Assembly (NCBI GenBank): GCA_014871545.1
Contig: WGSR01000001.1
Location: 1-33,067 of the forward strand
Length of the DNA stretch: 33,067 nucleotides
Source: Collinsella sp.
Lineage (GTDB): Bacteria; Actinomycetota; Coriobacteriia; Coriobacteriales; Coriobacteriaceae
Direction: 5' to 3'
Made by a program: the position numbers and the translations under genes
Shown here: positions 30,701 to 33,067 of the stretch, piece by piece
Position numbering within the stretch: position 1 is the stretch's first letter
Layout: every line of letters starts with the position of its first letter
Notes under the pieces: generated by a model
Seen by the model: only the letters and a program-made list of their open reading frames with translations
Told to the model about the DNA's origin: nothing
The model's database searches: none

Positions 30701-31053
30701 ACTCGAGCGGGAAGCTGGCTGGGTTCAAGGACGGCACGCAGTACGGATACATCGAATGCTCCTCAACGTCACATGACGTCGACAATCCGTCGATTATCTA
30801 CCACGGACTGCAGCTGCAGGGACAGGGCGTCGTGCGAGTCTCGACCCCGAGGCTCAGCGTGAGCGGCAGTGCCGACACGAGCGTCACGACGTGGTCAGGC
30901 CTGACGACCAAGGTCGGAGCGGCATACCATCCGCTTTACACGGAGAACGGCAAGAAATATTTCAACGACCAGTCCCAGACATCGTCGGTGCTCGAGTTCA
31001 GGAACGGTCTGCTGATCGGCGTGTCGACCATGCCGTCCGGGTGGAGCGGATAA
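27799..31053 (+). CDS. tail tip / tail-associated lysin-like protein (Tal)
   Basis: 1084 residues read from GTG 27799, immediately after the Dit stop. Residues 1 to about 370 resemble the prophage endopeptidase-tail N-terminal hub (SVDITTTFALKQGYRLVWAD, GMTYEADAVDLVQFGRDWEG). Three related modules of about 73 residues follow near 521-720, each with a Trp pair and then YIWTR (551, 623) or YFVWS (697), ending in a Tyr/Thr-x-x-Pro turn. A short collagen-like GAKGDKGSTGTG lies between the first two. A helical section (about 735-875) and a beta-rich end (SSGYAMELDSSGKLAGFKDG) complete it. It likely forms the tip and binds or penetrates the cell surface; no catalytic site was identified. Confidence 0.82.
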   Translation: MRIDVYTWQDDYVATIGPEELLSLTHTDELNGEDSVDITTTFALKQGYRLVWADRLGKVHEHVCQDPKGLHAGGDTVYTDTAINSICETYGDYIEDKRPYGYGFLQALNVCLGPTRWTAGTVDQTGTVDKGLTFYHTSAREALQSILECGGELETEITVSGGKVTSRRVGIRSHRGAKGGHRRFTYTKDLASVSRTEHYGAITACYGYGKGIETDTGGYGRKLTFGDINNGKNYVEDATALRLYGRPDGRGWRAHVFGQYENSNCEDAATLLAETRAYLDSRKEPGMTYEADAVDLVQFGRDWEGVAVGEDVQIVDTAFSPALRCEGRVTKLVTDELGGAMRVTLGNVTETITDMLLAQQQKVSSLSRRSSSWDVAASTPPSYLQQVMDSMNTQFNLAGNSYVHTSFERGLIFGSVPLDADGRSTTGGGMAMQLCSQGFRIASGCKADGSWDWRTFGTGKGFFAEFICFGTMLGDLIKTGTIQDKAGKNYWNLDESELHIGPGAKLGDKDIATTDAVIASVDVEYAQGTSRVTEPQGGWQTTAPQWVSGKYIWTRTKTTMQSGDIEYSEPVCISGIDGAKGDKGSTGTGVKGIVEQYYLSTSSTAQSGGSWSEAQPAWSKGKYIWTRSKIAWTDGSTTYTAPCLAKAINGSNQMAGSAIVSRVKLYARNQSDSVPPINAQNPELGWSEDLSQWSNGYFVWSMERVTYGDGSVTHTAPVLEAAYNKAYQSAHDLTDSLNGLDTTVQDLARDGVVTEAEAAAVKKAKQDVDKEREEMTSQYTALKSNKALSAKFLSSVLGPRYTKAFGTTDEGGTYGSYADKVDKVLHCKTAEDLKAAMCEYDAAYGAYSTAVRDYADAATGARHAIEQKDAADYADGILSAYDDQMDQKAIFDRLTNGGADQGLYMSNNRVYVNATYIATGTLADAKGRNSWNLKEGVLTTNYMTAKNITATGSFTGGNRSSGYAMELDSSGKLAGFKDGTQYGYIECSSTSHDVDNPSIIYHGLQLQGQGVVRVSTPRLSVSGSADTSVTTWSGLTTKVGAAYHPLYTENGKKYFNDQSQTSSVLEFRNGLLIGVSTMPSGWSG

Positions 31054-31074
31054 GAGATGAAAGGACAAGAAGGA

Positions 31075-31476
31075 ATGGAAGCAAGCAAGAAGATCGTCGT
31101 GGGCTACGCCGTCCACGACATCATCGGCAATAACGAGCAGTGCCTGACGGAGTACGACCCGGATGTGCTCCAACGCGCCGAGGACGCCGGACTCATATTT
31201 GTCGCCCAGTACGAAGACGGCACGCGCGAGGTCGTCAAGGCCGCGGACGTCCGCAAGCCTGACCCCACGGTCAACGGCATCCCGTTGGCGACCGCCGGGT
31301 ACGTCGATGAGCGCACCGCCGCCACGGTCGCCGTGTTCGACGCGCTCTCGGCCATCGTCGACCCGCAGCCGGCCATAGCGGACGAGACGGGGGAGGGAAC
31401 CGAGGCCGTCGACCCGGTCGAGGCATTCAGGGCCGCGCTCGCCGCCCTCAAGGCGCTGGAGGCCACTGATGATTAA
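31075..31476 (+). CDS. tail-region accessory protein
   Basis: 133 residues from ATG 31075, which has AAAGGA 9 bases upstream; an ATG at 31057, 3 bases after the previous stop, is in frame and would add 6 residues. EASKKIVVGYAVHDIIGNNE, GLIFVAQYEDGTREVV, then an Ala-rich acidic end (EAFRAALAALKALEATDD). Similar short proteins follow tip genes in other siphoviruses, but no family is recognised. Confidence 0.65.
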   Translation: MEASKKIVVGYAVHDIIGNNEQCLTEYDPDVLQRAEDAGLIFVAQYEDGTREVVKAADVRKPDPTVNGIPLATAGYVDERTAATVAVFDALSAIVDPQPAIADETGEGTEAVDPVEAFRAALAALKALEATDD

Positions 31477-32203
31477 CCACGCTATAGCGCTCGACATGCG
31501 CAAGCGACCGGGCACCGTCCCGCAGCGCGTCACCGTGCGCCGGGGCGAGACCCAGACCCAGCGGGTGACCGCGACACTCACCACGGACGGCGCCGCCTAC
31601 AGCCCGGCATACCAGTCCGCGCGCCTGTGCGTGCTCCACGCCGACGGCACGTGGGCTCGCTGCGCGGCGACCGTGGGCACGGCCTCGGTGAGCGCCACGC
31701 TGGCGCCGGAGGCCGTCAACGGCACCGGCAAATGCCGCCTGGCCTACTTCGAGTTCTACGCCAACGGGGCCTCCGAGACTACCGAGGACTTCGCGCTCGT
31801 CATCCTGGGAAATGTGGACGGGACAACAGGGCCTGCCGTCAGCTACGACCAGGAGCTCGACGAGCTCTACAGGAAGTGGAGCACTGAGCTATCTCGGCTC
31901 GGTCAATCCGCGTTCGATGCGGCATCCGCCGCTAGCGGTGCGGCGTCGAGGGCCGATGCGGCGGCAAGCGCGGCATTGCAGATCGCGAACGCGGCGGCGC
32001 AGGGCGCCGCCGGCGAGTCCGACATCGCCGAGCTGCGCCGCCAGAACGGCCAGCTCGCGACGATGCTCGCCGACGCGACAGACAAGTTCATCTACATGGA
32101 CGGCACGGTCTACTGCCCTGCCGGCAAGGCGTCGGTATCCGGGGACACGGTGACGTTCGGCAGCACGTGCTCGGTATCGGGCGGCACGGTAACCCTTTCC
32201 TAA
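31469..32203 (+). CDS. BppU-like baseplate/tip upper protein
   Basis: 244 residues. The first 120 residues fit the BppU N-terminal beta-sandwich (GETQTQRVTATLTTDGAAYS, then GKCRLAYFEFYANGASETTE DFALVIL). An Ala-rich coiled coil follows (AFDAASAASGAASRADAAAS), probably trimeric, and a short beta end (TFGSTCSVSGGTVTLS). It would attach the receptor-binding protein to the tip. Overlaps the previous gene by 8 bases; the next gene follows with AAGGAGGAT. Confidence 0.75.
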   Translation: MINHAIALDMRKRPGTVPQRVTVRRGETQTQRVTATLTTDGAAYSPAYQSARLCVLHADGTWARCAATVGTASVSATLAPEAVNGTGKCRLAYFEFYANGASETTEDFALVILGNVDGTTGPAVSYDQELDELYRKWSTELSRLGQSAFDAASAASGAASRADAAASAALQIANAAAQGAAGESDIAELRRQNGQLATMLADATDKFIYMDGTVYCPAGKASVSGDTVTFGSTCSVSGGTVTLS

Positions 32204-32212
32204 GGAGGATAA

Positions 32213-33067
32213 ATGGCAAATGCAAAGACGCTGGTCGTAGGCGGCCGGCCGCTCAACGTCATCGACGATACCGCGCGCAGCAACGCGCAGACGGCGCTCA
32301 ACAACGCCGAGTACAACCGCCAGGGCCAAATCGGCAAGTACGGCGGGCAGAACATCGCCACCATCCTGGCGGGAGAGATCGGCAGCGGCAGCGTGTACGA
32401 CGCGCTGCACAAGCGAGCCGCCAACGGCAACTTCGCGGGCCTGCGCGTGGGAGACTACATCGACGTGCCGCTGGTAAGCGCGTCGGGCGTGGCGGCCCAG
32501 CAGTCCGTGCGCTTCCTCCTGGCGCACTTCGACCCGTACTACTGCTGCGGCGACAGCTCCAAAGGCCACCACATCGCCTTCGTGGCCTCCGCGCCCATCG
32601 CCGTGGCCAAGACCGTGACCGGCGTTGCCAACGACAGCTTCCTGATGTGGAACACCACCAACACGAACCAGGGCACCGCCGACCGGAAATGCCCCTACCC
32701 CAACAGCAACCTCAAGGCGTGGGAGACGGCCTTCGAGGCGTGCCTGCCCGAGGGGCTGACCAAGTACCTGCTTACCCAGCGCGTGCTGCTTGAGGAGCGG
32801 TACAGCGCCAGCGGCGCGCTCAACGACTCCAACTCGTGGAGCTGGCAGGATATCGGCAAGGTGTTCTCGCTGTCGGAGATGGAGGTGTACGGCTGCCCCG
32901 TGTGGGGGACGAAAGGCTACAGCGTGGGCTTCGACTGCCAGTTTGACCTGTTCCGAGACACGGCGCACCGAGTCAACGGAAATCGGTGCCGTTGGTGGCT
33001 GCGTTCCGTTGCGTCGGGCTCCGCGTCCAACGTGTGCTATGTCGGCTACAGCGGCTATGCCTACTAC
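32213..33067 (+). CDS. DUF6273-like C-type-lectin-fold tail protein, partial (possible retroelement target)
   Basis: 285 residues visible, cut by the window edge with the frame still open. Residues 1 to about 80 are a tail-attachment part (LVVGGRPLNVIDDTARSNAQ). From about 80 the pattern is DUF6273-like: VGDYIDVPL, FLLAHFDPYYCC, then SLSEMEVYGCPVWG (219-232), FRDTAHRV and RCRWWLRSVASGSASNVCYV (258-277) and YSGYAYY at the edge. The WWLRS-to-end region corresponds to the ligand-binding surface of formylglycine/C-type-lectin folds, the part that diversity-generating retroelements vary. AAGGAGGATAA gives a strong start. Receptor binding is likely; the retroelement link is inference because no reverse transcriptase is in view. 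Confidence 0.78.
   Translation, partial: MANAKTLVVGGRPLNVIDDTARSNAQTALNNAEYNRQGQIGKYGGQNIATILAGEIGSGSVYDALHKRAANGNFAGLRVGDYIDVPLVSASGVAAQQSVRFLLAHFDPYYCCGDSSKGHHIAFVASAPIAVAKTVTGVANDSFLMWNTTNTNQGTADRKCPYPNSNLKAWETAFEACLPEGLTKYLLTQRVLLEERYSASGALNDSNSWSWQDIGKVFSLSEMEVYGCPVWGTKGYSVGFDCQFDLFRDTAHRVNGNRCRWWLRSVASGSASNVCYVGYSGYAYY

Overview
The window holds the left end and most of the body of a temperate tailed phage integrated in the genome of a high-GC bacterium. A small strip of host DNA (about positions 1-963) carries the first two thirds of a type I-beta DAHP synthase gene (minus strand) and a tRNA-Arg(CCG) gene (plus strand). GC-rich coding DNA, strong AGGAGG-type ribosome binding sites, and phage families common in gut actinobacteria suggest a Coriobacteriia host (Collinsella/Eggerthella-like). 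That host call is inference; no marker gene for taxonomy is present.

The prophage begins at the 3' end of the tRNA gene. A large serine integrase (minus) reads right into the tRNA gene, so its last 21 codons lie opposite the tRNA. A plus-strand terminator for the tRNA is embedded in the integrase coding sequence. Next come a short lysogeny module on the minus strand (unknown 143-aa protein, Xre-type repressor) and a divergent switch with three CCTAA-N6-TTAGG operators, two of which overlap opposing promoters. A Cro-like gene then opens one long plus-strand series of genes that runs to the end of the window.

Positions 3254-10129 hold the early/replication module: DNA-binding and nuclease-like small genes, DUF1351 protein, ERF single-strand annealing protein, SSB, a replisome-organizer-like protein whose gene contains eleven 12-bp tandem repeats (candidate origin), a DnaC-like helicase loader with an altered Walker A motif, and an HNH-like zinc protein. 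Positions 10167-15470 are an accessory block of tightly packed small genes, many with paired cysteines: a YkgJ-like cluster protein, a cytosine-methyltransferase-like protein, a DUF3850/ASCH protein, two paralogous proteins, two HTH proteins, two tiny membrane proteins and an HNH endonuclease.

A structured 247-bp gap separates this from the late genes: terminase small and large subunits, SPP1-type portal, a MuF-like minor head protein with a CdiA-C-like nuclease toxin domain at its C-terminus, scaffold, capsid, connector and tail genes. The tail region has a canonical A_AAA_AAC frameshift for the G/GT chaperones, a tape measure protein, distal tail protein, a large tail-tip protein, a BppU-like protein and, cut by the window edge, a DUF6273-like C-type-lectin-fold protein that resembles targets of diversity-generating retroelements. 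Gene order and tail genes indicate a siphovirus. Lysis genes and the right attachment site are not in the window.

The most interesting items are the head-protein/toxin fusion, the possible retroelement target at the right edge, the dual-coded integrase/tRNA/terminator junction, and the three-operator switch.
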